DNA of 64,000 nucleotides from Bacteroidota bacterium (GCA_016720935.1 JADKJP010000002.1:474081-538080), one strand, 5' to 3'; counted from the stretch's first letter, positions 42,836 to 53,462 are shown. The notes: generated by a model not told the origin, from the letters alone. Made by a program: numbers and translations.

Positions 42836-43888
42836 TTATTTTGGAACTATACCGGTGGGTGTACCGGATATCCCCTGGGAATACCATGTAGGGTTGCCTG
42901 TATCTGATCTTGTAAATCCATAGGCCGAATTTGAAGTGTAAACAACAATCATGTTTCCACTCGCTGAACCTCCAATGGTGGTACCCGATAATCCCTGTGA
43001 ATACCATGTGGGTGAACCCGAAGCTGAGGTCATAAAGCCATATGCATCTGTGCTGGTGTAAACAACAACACAATCTTTTCCGTTCACAGTTGAGCCTACG
43101 GGAGTACCCGACATTCCTTGTGAATACCAGGTAGGATTGCCTGAAGTTGATCTTGTAAAACCATAGGTGTCGGTGGTTGTATACACTACGATAGTATTAC
43201 CACTTGCAGTAATACCTGATGGTGTTCCCGACAAGCCCTGTGAATACCATGTTGGATCCCCTGAACTGGAAAGACAAAACCCATAAGCATTATTTGAAGT
43301 GTACACGACAATTACACTATCCGTAGCAATTGCTCCCAGCGGAGTCCCTGACATTCCCTGAGAGTACCAGGTTGGGTTACCGGAAGAAGACAATGTAAAT
43401 CCATATGCATCGGAATTTGTGTAAACGACTATCATCGTTCCGTTTTTCGTGCTAGAGAGATTTGAATATCCTGAAATATTACTGGCATTCGTGTTTTCAG
43501 AATACAATGCGTAAGGAACGCTTAAGAGTTCGGTTGTTCCACTAATTGTATAGTTATTTCCTCCCTGAAGATCGCTTTGCGTTTTAATGAAATAGGGGCC
43601 ATCACTCCAATTAATGGTTGAAAAATTACCGGTCACTACGGTGCCGGTTCCAATTGCGAATGTTGCAAGTCCGTTTTGATTGGTTGTTGGATGCTGAGTT
43701 TCCACGAACACAGGTGTCCCACTTGCTGATCCGCGCAGAATACTAACTTTCATCCCGATGGCGCGATTGATCACCAGACTGTTTGTGCTGTCCCGAATCA
43801 CTGCCTGATAAGACATTTTTTGAGGTGCCTGGGCAAAGAGCTGAATGGAAAACAAAAGGAACAGGAGGATTTTACAAAATGATTTCAT
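42836..43888 (-). CDS. Secreted protein with five ~40-residue PTWYSQG repeats
   Basis: About 350 residues from ATG 43888 (MKSFCKILLFLLFSIQLFAQ signal peptide). The first ~125 mature residues (APQKMSYQAVIRDSTNSLV ... SVPYALYSE) match a domain widespread in Bacteroidota surface proteins. It is followed by five tandem repeats of 39-41 residues, each with VVYT, AYGF and PTWYSQG (one TYGF), spaced like propeller blades or beta-hairpin units. There is no T9SS domain, unlike the protein encoded just upstream, whose stop lies one base before this start. Function unknown. Confidence 0.78.
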   Translation of the reverse strand: MKSFCKILLFLLFSIQLFAQAPQKMSYQAVIRDSTNSLVINRAIGMKVSILRGSASGTPVFVETQHPTTNQNGLATFAIGTGTVVTGNFSTINWSDGPYFIKTQSDLQGGNNYTISGTTELLSVPYALYSENTNASNISGYSNLSSTKNGTMIVVYTNSDAYGFTLSSSGNPTWYSQGMSGTPLGAIATDSVIVVYTSNNAYGFCLSSSGDPTWYSQGLSGTPSGITASGNTIVVYTTTDTYGFTRSTSGNPTWYSQGMSGTPVGSTVNGKDCVVVYTSTDAYGFMTSASGSPTWYSQGLSGTTIGGSASGNMIVVYTSNSAYGFTRSDTGNPTWYSQGISGTPTGIVPK

Positions 43889-43889
43889 T

Positions 43890-44381
43890 TTATTCTGATT
43901 TAATGATCTTAGAAGTGATTGACTCTTTTTCATTACGAATTTTTAGAATGTAAATCCCGGGAGAAAGCCCGGAAAGAGAAATGCTGTGTTGATTTCCTTG
44001 GATTACATCACTAAGCAAAAGATTGCCATGAACATCATAGAGCATAGAATGCAATGCCTGATTTTTTTCGCTATTAATTTGTATGATCAACTGATCAGAT
44101 GCAGGATTTGGAAAGATGGAAGCAGAAAATGTCTTAGGCAATTCTTCAATATTGATAGTCAATATTTCAATAGGCTGTTGAACGCCTTCCGAAATTTTAC
44201 CTGAGCCGGAGGAGACATTGATATAATTTACCTGTCCGATGGAGTAGCTGATGCTGCCGGAACTTCCTGTTGCTTCACCTCCAGCTGAAACTGTATTGGA
44301 TTGCGCTAAGCAAGGAGACAAGAAAACCAGAGTGCAGGCGGGAAGAACAAGTTTTTTAAAAATTAGTGCTTTAGTATGCAC
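43890..44381 (-). CDS. T9SS type A sorting domain protein
   Basis: About 163 residues if started at GTG 44381, which gives a good signal peptide (ALIFKKLVLPACTLVFLSPCLAQ). The frame is open to 44516, but the extra residues would bury the signal. The mature part has GEATGSSGSISYSIGQVNY, a motif common in this group, and a C-terminal sorting domain (SIFPNPASDQLIIQI ... LSPGIYILKIRNE). Likely a surface-exported or sorting-helper protein. Coupled to the repeat protein downstream. Confidence 0.78.
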   Translation of the reverse strand: MHTKALIFKKLVLPACTLVFLSPCLAQSNTVSAGGEATGSSGSISYSIGQVNYINVSSGSGKISEGVQQPIEILTINIEELPKTFSASIFPNPASDQLIIQINSEKNQALHSMLYDVHGNLLLSDVIQGNQHSISLSGLSPGIYILKIRNEKESITSKIIKSE

Positions 44382-44614
44382 ACGCAATTTTAATTTAGTA
44401 AATCTTGAACTGATAAAAGAGTCCCGATCTTGCTCGAGAAAGGTATAGAAAAGGAGAAGGAATGGCCTGGTGAAATTCATGGTGAAATATAAGACTTTTA
44501 CCTTATTCTTATACACACATGTTTTTTAATGATTTTCTAAGTCGCCAACTCAGAATTGGATTTAATCATACAAATTGTATGCTTAAGTCACCAAATTCCA
44601 TTGTGAAGATTTGG

Positions 44615-45739
44615 TTATTTTGTAATAATACTAAATCTATCCTTCAGCTTCAAAAAAGGAGATTCAAAATACGTATAGCTCAACTTGCTAATGATAATTG
44701 TCAGAACCAGTGCCATGGGCGTATCGAGAAAAAACACCTGCCATAAGTGTGTGTTTATCGATAATTGTTTCGTGATAGAGATGGTGATGAGGATTCCGAT
44801 AAAGTGCAAACAGTACATCCCGTAGGTTAGAGTACCAAGTTTGGAAATGGCTTTAAAGTTTGACATTTTGAAAAAGGAACGTTGCGCGAAAGTTTGCTCG
44901 AGGATGATCAGTAATATAACAAAAGCTAGAAACATTCTTTCAAAAATTCGCAAGACATAATGACCGGAAAACAGTTCATGTCTTAAAAAGAATAAAAGAA
45001 TAAATGCAAGATAAATAGCGGCAATGTCAGATCTGGTCAATTGTTCTATATTTCTTTTGAAGCGTTCTGAGATGTTTACCAACCAGGCTCCAATTGCGCC
45101 AATCGTCATATCGCCGATGCAGGAAATTGTATGATGTTCATGCAATAGAAAATTGTCGTTGTATGCTCTGAAAATAAGGTTGCCCAAAATAATCACAGCA
45201 AATGGAATCCATAATTTCTTTACCGGGAACAGAAAAATAATGATAGGCCATACTAAATAAAATTGTTCTTCGATTGCTACACTCCAAAGTACTCCAAGTA
45301 TAGAGGAGTCCGGCAATCCTTTGGTCAGGAAATCAAAATTATTCAGAAATGTCAGGTAGAAGAAGGGAGTTGCTGTTTCATGAGGAGTTTGTCCGAACAG
45401 TAATTTTATTTTTGGGAAAATTATGAAACCAAAGAATACACAGGAATAAAACAACGGCCATATTCTCAGAATTCTTCTCAGCCAAAAGTTCTTGAGTTTT
45501 ATCTGACCTTTTAATTTCTTTTCTTCCAGGAGGAGAAACGTAATTAAGAATCCGCTCAATACGAAGAAGAAATTTACACCTATATTCCCATTTCCAAAAA
45601 TGCCAATTTTTACAAAGTGATAAGTGGAGCTGGTTTTTAGCGCCGTTGATTCAGTATAAAAGCTATGGAAAAAAAAGACAGAGAGGAAGCAAAGAAACCT
45701 CAGTCCGTCAAGATTCTCAAAATAGATTCGCTTTTTCAT
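44615..45739 (-). CDS. Acyltransferase family 3 (OafA/YrhL-like) membrane protein
   Basis: 374-residue integral membrane protein with about ten helices. Hallmarks: YFENLDGLRFLCFLSVFFFH near the start (the conserved arginine and catalytic-type His), GNIGVNFFFVLSGFLITFLLL, and LWSVAIEEQFYLVWPIIIFLFP (~150-170). Family members acylate cell-surface sugars such as O-antigen or exopolysaccharide. No polysaccharide genes are adjacent, so the target is unknown. Confidence 0.93.
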   Translation of the reverse strand: MKKRIYFENLDGLRFLCFLSVFFFHSFYTESTALKTSSTYHFVKIGIFGNGNIGVNFFFVLSGFLITFLLLEEKKLKGQIKLKNFWLRRILRIWPLFYSCVFFGFIIFPKIKLLFGQTPHETATPFFYLTFLNNFDFLTKGLPDSSILGVLWSVAIEEQFYLVWPIIIFLFPVKKLWIPFAVIILGNLIFRAYNDNFLLHEHHTISCIGDMTIGAIGAWLVNISERFKRNIEQLTRSDIAAIYLAFILLFFLRHELFSGHYVLRIFERMFLAFVILLIILEQTFAQRSFFKMSNFKAISKLGTLTYGMYCLHFIGILITISITKQLSINTHLWQVFFLDTPMALVLTIIISKLSYTYFESPFLKLKDRFSIITK

Positions 45740-46338
45740 GTGGTGAAACTTATGAGTTGTTTAAAATAATTGGGCCTGTTATAGACTTAGGTAGTTTCTG
45801 GATTTTGCAATTACTATCTTCAATTTAGAAATGAGAATGCCATGCCGTAATATTTTACAGCAAAACCATCTAATTAAAATAAGGGCTTACAAGTGTGAGT
45901 TTACTCTCGAAATACGGATGTCAAAATGGAAGTGCTCATGGTCTAAGCTTGTTATAATTGTATGTATTCAATTCATTCATAAAAAACATTTTGTACTTCC
46001 CGTGACGGAGAAGAATAAAATGAATGGAAATAAAATAATTCTTTAAAAAAAATGTAATAGTGATCGTTAGATCGAATTTGCCTTTTGTGTTTTCTTTAGG
46101 TGAAAAATCAACACTTTGAGCAAGGAAATTGAGAATTTCTTTTTGCCGAAATTGAATAAATGATAATTACATCAACAAAAATATAATTGATTTCCGAATA
46201 TGGAATCCAATTCATTAAGTATTCCGCGAATATGAGAATTCTTGTTGCAGACGATTGGAAATTGGAGTCCAATGAATAAGTAAAACTCACTAGAAATGAA
46301 AAAAGTGATAAGTAATTATAAATATTCCCGCCGATATT
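45740..46338. other. Gene-free AT-rich stretch
   Basis: 599 bases with no supportable gene on either strand. No hairpin, repeat array or island motif was recognised. The acyltransferase promoter (minus strand) should lie in the left part. Confidence 0.6.
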
Positions 46339-47231
46339 TCATTGTATAACTACTAGCTTATATGCTTGAAAAGAAGAGAGGGTTTTGATTCCAACAAAGT
46401 AAACCCCGTTGGTCATGAGCGAAGTGTTAGAGTCCAGTATAAATTGATGTTTACCGGTATTCGCTATTCCGGAAAAGATAGTGCTGACAATTCTTCCGTG
46501 CACATCATAAATACCAAGCGAAAACTCTTCTTCATGGGAAATAGTAAATGAAACTATGGATGTACCCAAAGTTGGATTGGGGCTTATTTTCACATTGCTA
46601 AGTACAAGATTCGTTTCGGGTATGTTTGTGATTAGCGGAGTCACAACCATGTTGTCGGCAAGGTAGATTACACCATAATCCTGACAAAGTGGTGGATGAC
46701 TGTCGTAATGAACAACTACACTATCAAAACCATTGACAAAACTACAACGGAGTGTATCCGTTGGATAGGTACCCGGAAAAGTTGCGGTACGGGTATTCGT
46801 TCCAACATAATTACCATTCAGATAGGCTGTAACGCGCATCGTTGCGGCATCATCGCAGCCAAGTTCCTGGCAAGCGTATAGAATCGAGAAATCTGTCAGG
46901 GTCTGATCAAATCTTATAAGTAAATCCGCCAGGAAGACACTGTTTGGATATAGGCATTGTCCTGAAAAGCCGGCAGGGGTGAAGCCAAGCACGTTTGCAT
47001 TCTGGATCGAATAACCGGAGCCGGTAGCTGAAAAATGAGCGGTGATTCCCCGGCAGTCAGATCGAGTGGAAGAGAAGTAGAGGATGGGGCAGTATCAAAA
47101 TCAAATAATATACTTTGTGAAGATGCATTTAAGCCGGAAACTGACAGGAATAAAATTAAGAACAGCTTTGACAGTGTATTGAAGAAATTTATTTTCCAGG
47201 TATTGATTAACCGGAATTGAGAAGGGTTCAT
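46339..47231 (-). pseudogene. T9SS type A sorting domain protein with one frameshift
   Basis: The gene starts at 47231 with a hydrophobic signal (LSKLFLILFLSVSGLNASSQ) and reads ILFDFDTAPSSTSLPLDLTAG. It then leaves frame at a run of four C (plus 47048-47051). One more base restores GITAHFSATGSGYSIQNANVLGFTPAGFSGQCLYPNS and the rest. The second part looks like a jelly-roll/PEP-CTERM-like adhesion domain (FDSVVVHYDSHPP) and ends in a sorting domain (ISPNPTLGTSIVSFTI ... NGVYFVGIKT). Homopolymer error is the likeliest cause. Confidence 0.8.
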
Positions 47232-47393
47232 GACCTAGTAGCTTTGAATGATGGAAACTGAAACACCGGCCTGAAAATAAATCAGGCTCTTTCCATTCAT
47301 TGCAAAGATCAGCAATGACAACTAAATTGTACAGGATATTAATCAGCGAAAATGGAATTGTAAATTGGGTAATTACTTTTTTTTAGCAGCTAT

Positions 47394-49184
47394 TTAGCGA
47401 AAAATTACCTTTTTGTAATCTCTGCTTTTCTTATTCTCAAATTTTACCATATAAATACCCGGTGTAAATTCAGATGTTGGAATGATTGTATGACTGATTA
47501 AATTTCCTGTCCAAATGACTTGTCCGGTTACAGTTGAAATTTCAAAAGTTGTCAGTCCAATACTTTTGTCAATCTCAATGATGAGTTGATCTGAAGCAGG
47601 ATTCGGGTACATAAGTATTTTCAACTCCGGGTTTGAATCTTCGATCCCTGTAATAATCACATTCAAAACATTGGAAGAATCAGAGCTACAGCCCGCAAGT
47701 GTAACAATGACATAATAATCACCTGAGGCTGTTGCTGTATATGTCTGATTTGTTGCCCCGGCGATCATGCCATTGGAATTGTACCATTGATTTCCTACAG
47801 GTGAGCTCGAGGTAAGCACATTTAAAGATTCAGTGATCAATGGTGTAGCAGGCTTTGGATTGACATTCACCCAAAGAGAAGAATTTCCTCCCGCTCCAAA
47901 ATTATTCACACCACTAACAGTGATAAAGCCTGAAGCAGCGCTTAACCCATAATCTACTGTTATCGAATTGGTGTTGCTGGTGCCGATAGCACCTGATAGT
48001 AATGTCCAGGTGTATGATGTTGCATTTGTTATCGGAGGGACTGTATATACAATTCCATTCGTCCCCTGACAAACGGTATTGATGCCGTTTAACGCTTCCG
48101 CACACTGTGGTACATGGTTGAGTACCACACGATAAAGAAGAAAAGTAACTCCTTCCATTCCGGAAGGCCAACTGTTCGTAAGACCACAAATAACTGTACC
48201 CATACAGGTATCATAAATCATTTTACTCCGGTAACCCCAGGTGGAACCTCCGTGGCCCCAATAGTCGGTGCCTAACGTTGTTGAACGATCCAGGCCTAAT
48301 CCGTAATCATAATCAGGATTGCTTGTAGCGACGAAGGTGCTTAGTTCTGCAAGCGAGGATGCACTGATTATTTGTCCGCTAAATAGCGCGTGATACCATT
48401 GTGCCATTTCCGAAGAAGTTGAAAAAATGGATCCCGCACAACCTCCCGCTGAATTTAAACCGACCCGGGAAGTATCGTTATAATCAATGCTATTGTACCA
48501 GCGATGAGAAATAATTCCTCTTTCGGGTTCTTCGACATCGTAAAATGTACTATCCATGTTCAGAGGGTCTAAGATACTGTCCCGGATGAGTTGAGAAATT
48601 GAAAAACCTGTGGCACTTTGTGCAATCATCCCTGCGAGAATGTAATTCACGTTGGAATAATTCCATCCTGTTCCGGGTGCGAACGACGGTGCGCCGAGCC
48701 AGCTCAATACTTCATTCGGCGTAAAGACCCGTGTTGGATTGGTCATAATGGTATCCATCCATGGGGATGCAAAAATTGGATCAGATACTCCACTGGTATG
48801 ATTCAGTAATTGTCGAATGGTGATGTCCGGATTGACGTTTGTATAATTTGGAAGCCATTCATGAACTGAATCTTCCAGACTCAGAATACCATCTTCCTGT
48901 AACATTAACATCATTGTTGATACAAATAGTTTCGAATTGCTTGCGATTCCAAACTCCATCTCTTTGGTAATCGGTTGTCCGGAATGTGAGACACCACTCG
49001 TTCCCTGCCAGATTCCTTGCCCGGGTATATACACACTGGCCGACATTCCTTTGATGTTGGAGATGGCGGAAACATAAGTGTCGAGAGTATCTTGCAGCAT
49101 TGATGCAAGTTGAGGATTGAAGGTTTGGGCTTTTGTGTTAATTAGAAAAAGGAATAAAAGAGCGACCAGGGTAAATTTTTTCAT
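47394..49184 (-). CDS. Secreted serine hydrolase (beta-lactamase class C family) with T9SS domain
   Basis: About 596 residues from ATG 49184 (signal MKKFTLVALLFLFLINTKAQ). The hydrolase domain (~20-365) has SxxK in IASNSKLFVS (catalytic Ser/Lys), YSN in NYSNVNYILAG and HGGSTWG in place of KTG, as in class C-like esterases and DD-peptidases. Ig-like repeats follow (~370-500: TVCQGTNGIVYTVPPI; TPLITESLNVLTSSSPVGNQW), then a sorting domain (MYPNPASDQLIIEI ... TPGIYMVKFENK). A cell-surface esterase/peptidase is likely; a true beta-lactamase is not implied. Upstream residues to 49292 are discounted because they lack signal character. Confidence 0.9.
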   Translation of the reverse strand: MKKFTLVALLFLFLINTKAQTFNPQLASMLQDTLDTYVSAISNIKGMSASVYIPGQGIWQGTSGVSHSGQPITKEMEFGIASNSKLFVSTMMLMLQEDGILSLEDSVHEWLPNYTNVNPDITIRQLLNHTSGVSDPIFASPWMDTIMTNPTRVFTPNEVLSWLGAPSFAPGTGWNYSNVNYILAGMIAQSATGFSISQLIRDSILDPLNMDSTFYDVEEPERGIISHRWYNSIDYNDTSRVGLNSAGGCAGSIFSTSSEMAQWYHALFSGQIISASSLAELSTFVATSNPDYDYGLGLDRSTTLGTDYWGHGGSTWGYRSKMIYDTCMGTVICGLTNSWPSGMEGVTFLLYRVVLNHVPQCAEALNGINTVCQGTNGIVYTVPPITNATSYTWTLLSGAIGTSNTNSITVDYGLSAASGFITVSGVNNFGAGGNSSLWVNVNPKPATPLITESLNVLTSSSPVGNQWYNSNGMIAGATNQTYTATASGDYYVIVTLAGCSSDSSNVLNVIITGIEDSNPELKILMYPNPASDQLIIEIDKSIGLTTFEISTVTGQVIWTGNLISHTIIPTSEFTPGIYMVKFENKKSRDYKKVIFR

Positions 49185-49280
49185 TATTCTGATTTTTAAA
49201 ATGAAATTAATTGAGAATACTTTTGAATAATATTTAAAGGAAACTTGGATGTTATTTTGAATATTTGGATTATTTTCCTC

Positions 49281-49327
49281 AACAACTAACAACTAACAAC
49301 TAACAACTAACAACTAACAACTAACAA
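49281..49327. repeat. Period-7 tandem repeat (AACAACT, about 6.7 copies)
   Basis: An uninterrupted run of AACAACT from 49281 to 49327. Its reverse complement is the GTTGTTA unit of the 3428-3470 array. It lies between the LytTR regulator stop and the secreted hydrolase start, about 97 bases upstream of the latter. Confidence 0.92.
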
Positions 49328-49331
49328 ACAA

Positions 49332-50082
49332 TCACATCTCCTCCAGCCTCTTCAAAAACTCATCCTTCCTACGTGTTGAAACATCGATGGAAGTGCCATC
49401 GGTGAGGATGACCATCCCGCCCTTACCGGCACTGTAGCCTTTAACATAACTAAGGTTGACTAAATGGGAATTGTGGACACGAAAGAAATTGTAATCGCTG
49501 AGTAGCTCGTCGAACTCTTTGAGAGTTTTAGTGACAGTGAGTTTTGTTTTGTCTTTTAGAAATAAATAAGTGTAATTGACATCGCTCTGGCAGCGCACAA
49601 TATCACTCACGGCAATAATTTCTTTTCCATTAGAAACCGGAATGCAAATTTTCTTAGCGGGAGCCTGGAGATTTTTTAAATTATAAAAGAGAGAATCAAG
49701 TTTTTGACTTTGTTCACGTGCGCTTTGTTTTGATTTTACTTTTCAATGGCGCTTGCTAAGTCATCAGGATCTATTGGTTTGAGCAGGTAATCAACAGCGC
49801 TGAATTTAAATGCTTTTACCGCGAAGCCATCGTGAGCTGTGGTAAAAATAACATCGTAATTATATTCACTGGTCGACTGCATCAGATCAAACCCGGTTTG
49901 ATCGTGAATCTGAATGTCAAGAAATACAAGTTCCGGCCGGTGTTTTTTATAGCAGCAATTCCTTGTTCCACGGAATTACAATGATCCAAAACCCGGATCG
50001 TGTCACTGTAATTATTATTAAGCAACATCGTCAGGCGGTCGATGCAATGTTGTTCGTCGTCTATGATTAGTGTTTGGATCAT
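49332..50082 (-). pseudogene. LytTR-family response regulator with two frameshifts
   Basis: Start MIQTLIIDDEQHCIDRLTMLL gives the receiver domain; the frame breaks at the T-run 49943-49948. With one base restored it reads KKHRPELVFLDIQIHDQTGFDLMQ, with phospho-acceptor Asp, and VDYLLKPIDPDDL. A second break is at the T-run 49740-49743, after which the LytTR DNA-binding domain follows (IPVSNGKEIIAVSDIVRCQSDVNYTYLFL ... FFRVHNSHLVNLSYV). The joined product is ~250 residues, a normal AlgR/LytR-type regulator. Both breaks are homopolymer contractions. The sensor gene lies directly upstream. Confidence 0.88.
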
Positions 50083-50085
50083 TAT

Positions 50086-52196
50086 TCAATCGTTGTGAAT
50101 GTAAGGTAAGCGAATTTCCGCGCGAAATCCCTGCTCCAGATCGATGAGTTGAACAGATGCCGCTGCATCCTTCAGCTTGTTGAGCAAATTGATTCTTTCT
50201 TTTGTTATTCCCAAGCCCATGGATTTTTTCCTTGCCTGAAGATTCCTGTGATTTGAAATTCTCCGAAGCTTTTCTCCCGACCCCGTCATCTTCTATCATA
50301 CACAGCAGCATATCTTTGTCCTTGCGGATGCTGAGTGTGATTTTTCCCTTACCATTCTTTGGAGAGATGCCATGCCAGATGCTGTTTTCGATAAACGGTT
50401 GTAAAATAAGTGGAGGCATATAGGTATTTTCCGGATCGATTTCGGGGTCGATGTGTATGGTATAACTGAATTTGTCTTGCATGCGCATGGCTTCGAGCTT
50501 CATGTATAATTCGAGAGCCTGCAAATCTTCAGCGATGGTGATTTCTTTTTTCTCCGAATACTCCAGGATCATTCGCATAAGTTTTGCGAATTTAATGGTG
50601 AAATAGTCTGCGGTTTGAATATTGTTTTGAGTAATGTAATTGCTTATGGAATTGAGTGAATTAAAAATAAAATGCGGATTCATCTGCGCACGCAGTGCTT
50701 TCATTTCGGTTTCAGCGACATCAGCTTTCAATTCGGCATTGGTTTGTTTTTCTTCTGCATCCCTGCGGCGCTTATAAAGAATGAAACCTCCTGTGCCAGC
50801 CAATAACAACAAGGCGCCGCCAGCGGTCATTAATCCGTTTATTTTTACCTGACTTTGCAGTTCGGCTGCCGCAATAGCCTGTTCTTTTTCGTGTTCCGCT
50901 TTAAGCAAAGATTCTTTTGTGTCGTATTCGTATTTTGACTGCAGAGCTCCGATTTTCAGCAGATGTTCGGTGCTCAGGATGCTGTCGTGCAACTGATTTG
51001 ATCTGGTTAGAGCATTGTATGCATTTTCATAATCACCGGCATGTTTGTAAATGTTATGTAATGTTTGCCATGAATCCAACTGGTTGTCTGGATCTTCCAG
51101 TTCTTCAGCTATTTTTAAAGCCTGGAAAGTAAGAGATGTGGCTTTGTTGTAACGGGTTTCCGGGTTGATGTGATTCCGAATGAGAAACGAAACCGGCGCT
51201 TCATCCAGGATACTTGCTAAATTGTTAAGTACAACGCTAAGATCATTTTGGTCACCGGATTCACGCAGCATGGTTTCGCATTTCTGAAAATAGTAATACG
51301 AAGAATCGTAATTGCTAATCCGGGAATACAATACACCGAGGTTGATGAGAGTTTTCCTCAGTCCGCGTTTATCTCCGATACTTTCTGAAATTTGCCTCGA
51401 CTCATGGAAATACCGAACCGCTTCTTCTGTTCTGTTCATTTCATCAAGTGTATTGGCCATAGTCATATATGAGGATGCAAGCTTTTTTTTGTTTTGCAAC
51501 CGTTGAGAATATTCTACAGATTTTTGCGCATACTTCAAGGATGTTGGATAATCGGGGATAGTACGGTAAAGGATGCTGATATTGGTATAGATATCCGTCA
51601 ACGTGACAGAATCTTTCAAATTTTCCGCGGCGTTGGCGGCATCAAATAGACAGCTTAGAGCTTTGTTGTAATCTGCCAGAGCCTTGTAGACATTGCTTTC
51701 ATTATTACGGAGAGTATAAAGTCGCTTGGCATCACTTTCGTCTGTTGATTTAATAATCTTTACTGCTACTTCAAAGGCAGCAATTGATTCCTGGTAAAGC
51801 GCAGCGTTGTATAAAGCGTTGCCAAGATTATTGTAGAGGTTCACCTGATATTTCTGTTCACCTATTGTTTTACAATTTCAATTCCTTTATGGTAGGCTTG
51901 AATTGCATTGGAATCTTGTTCGAGGTTATGGTAATTCAAGCCGAGAATGAGATAGCATTTTGCAGATTTTAATTTTTCATCAAGTTTCAATGCAAGCTCA
52001 AGGGCTTTTTTGAGAACAAAAGTCCTTTTTCGGGGTCTTCATCGCAGTATTTAAAGCCTAAGTTGTAAAGAGTGTTCAGTCGGAGTGTATCCTCATGCGG
52101 ATGTTTTTCCAATTCCCTGAGCAGCGAATCAACGGGTTCCGCGAAAGCATTCGAGAGGCGGTAAAAAAGGAATAGAAAAAGGAGAAAACGATGCAT
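50086..52196 (-). pseudogene. TPR-containing LytS-type sensor kinase with three frameshifts
   Basis: Starts at 52196 with a signal peptide (RFLLFLFLFYRLSNAFA) and breaks at the T-run 52006-52011, again at 51868-51871 and again at 50224-50229. The joined protein (~700 residues) has several TPR repeats (~20-370; YHNLEQDSNAIQAYHKGIEI, LYNNLGNALYNAALYQESI), one membrane helix (GLMTAGGALLLLAGTGGFILY) and a LytS-type kinase: MNPHFIFNSLNSISNYI with the phospho-His, LILQPFIENSIWHG, and GLGITKERINLLNKL. The end IRLPYIHND is reached only after the last correction. Cognate of the LytTR regulator. Confidence 0.88.
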
Positions 52197-52380
52197 TGTT
52201 TGGGGAATGATTCAAATATATGTAAAAAATCAAGCAAATCGGACAAGCGAATTTCAGTCGAAAGTTGACGAATAATAAACCGGGGCCCGCACTTAATCAA
52301 TCCATGTAGGAGAAGGAGGGCTTGTGAATGTATGTTTGAAGCATCAAATTCTTTAAAAACATTTTAAAAAAACCAAAACC

Positions 52381-52958
52381 ATGAACTTCAATCTTCTTCA
52401 CCTCCAACGCAAATTCACTGTGCTTTGCTCTGCAGCCGGTGTTGTTTCTATCTTTCTTCCCTGGGTTTCTGTTTCGGGAGGATTTATCAATGTTTCCCTG
52501 AATGGTTTCGGGGATTCGGAATTGTTGCATTTATCGCCTATGGATTATCTGTACTTTTTCAGTTCTCGGCAATCAGCAGGAACGGCTCGACAAAAAATGT
52601 GGTTGTCAACTTTGGTTTCCGGAACCATTGCTCTGCTGGTGACTGTGGTGGCTCTGGGCAATAATACAGCAGATTCGGGTCTTGGCTTTATCAAAGCGGA
52701 ATATGGAATAGGTGTCTGGGTTTCGCTTGCCGCATCTCTCGGTTTGATATTTTTTACCTGGAAATACAAACATCCGGAGGATAGCCTGAAAGGAAGTCTG
52801 GATGAAATTAAAATTCATTTTCCGAGCCCGTTCAATCATCTTCCGTGACTTCGCCAAACAATCCTCTCAACGAACTCGAGCGGCTGATTACTTTGCGAGA
52901 TTCAGGAAAATTGAGTTCAGATGAATTTGATCAGATGAAATCAAGAATCATTAAATAA
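52381..52958 (+). pseudogene. Small membrane protein ending in a SHOCT-like domain, frameshifted
   Basis: The N-terminus (FTVLCSAAGVVSIFLPWVSVSGG) is in one frame. From the G-run 52510-52513 to the A-run 52592-52597 the sensible reading is one frame over (GFGIVAFIAYGLSVLFQFSAI), then back (MWLSTLVSGTIALLVTVVALG; GVWVSLAASLGLIFFTWKY). A third break near the T-run 52818-52821 leads to NPLNELERLITLRDSGKLSSDEFDQMKSR, a SHOCT-like C-terminal motif ending at 52958. The corrected protein is ~190 residues with four helices. Function unknown. A simple frame stops earlier, at 52848. Confidence 0.7.
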
Positions 52959-52986
52959 TTATTAAATCAATTTAAACTTTCATGCC

Positions 52987-53304
52987 ATGAAAACAAAACT
53001 CAAATTTACATCACTCTTATTCGCCTTATTTCACGCACTCAGTTTCGTCTCCTGTACGAAAGATCCGATGGATAAAACGCTGGATTCGTATGAAAATCTG
53101 CTCAGCAACTGGGAATCAAAGACGTCCGGAATTGGGCTGCAAATGGGCCAAATGATGGAATTGCAACAAGACATCTTGAAAATGAACCTGGATCCAAATG
53201 CGCTACGAAGTATGATGACGATGGATCAAAGTAATATCTCTGAAAAGCAGAAGGAAAGGGCGATGGAATTGGGAAAACGATTTCAGAAATTAATTATGCC
53301 CTGA
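52987..53304 (+). CDS. Small lipoprotein, hypothetical
   Basis: 105-residue protein with a signal and lipobox-like end SFVSC at ~18-22, then a charged helical body rich in Met and Gln (GLQMGQMMELQQDILKMNLDP). No family recognised. It lies 28 bases after the SHOCT-type gene on the same strand, so both may be one unit. The IS element begins about 160 bases downstream. Confidence 0.65.
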   Translation: MKTKLKFTSLLFALFHALSFVSCTKDPMDKTLDSYENLLSNWESKTSGIGLQMGQMMELQQDILKMNLDPNALRSMMTMDQSNISEKQKERAMELGKRFQKLIMP

Positions 53305-53429
53305 AATATAATATGGAAAACTATTAACATCGAAAGTTACATATTGTAAATTATTTTATATTGCAGGTGTTAATATTCTTCTTTATCGTAATTCTCATTA
53401 TGGTGTAGTCCCAAAGTTAGTTGAAAAAA

Positions 53430-53459
53430 ACTTAGCAGCTACCGAAGTCGCTGCTAAGT
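53430..53459. terminator. Hairpin at the left flank of the IS element
   Basis: ACTTAGCAGC at 53430-53439 and GCTGCTAAGT at 53450-53459 are perfect inverted repeats around a 10-base loop, preceded by a run of seven A (53424-53430, the last A belonging to the stem). In the minus direction a T-run follows it, so it may end transcription running leftward out of the element, or be part of the element's end. Confidence 0.5.
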
Positions 53460-53462
53460 AAG

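Noticed and set aside
47394..49184. True beta-lactamase (antibiotic resistance gene)
   Set aside because: The KTG box is HGG-type, the protein is surface-exported with Ig-like repeats, and the fold is shared by esterases and DD-peptidases.
49281..49327. Tandem repeat as a CRISPR array
   Set aside because: The unit is 7 bases with no spacers and no cas genes nearby.
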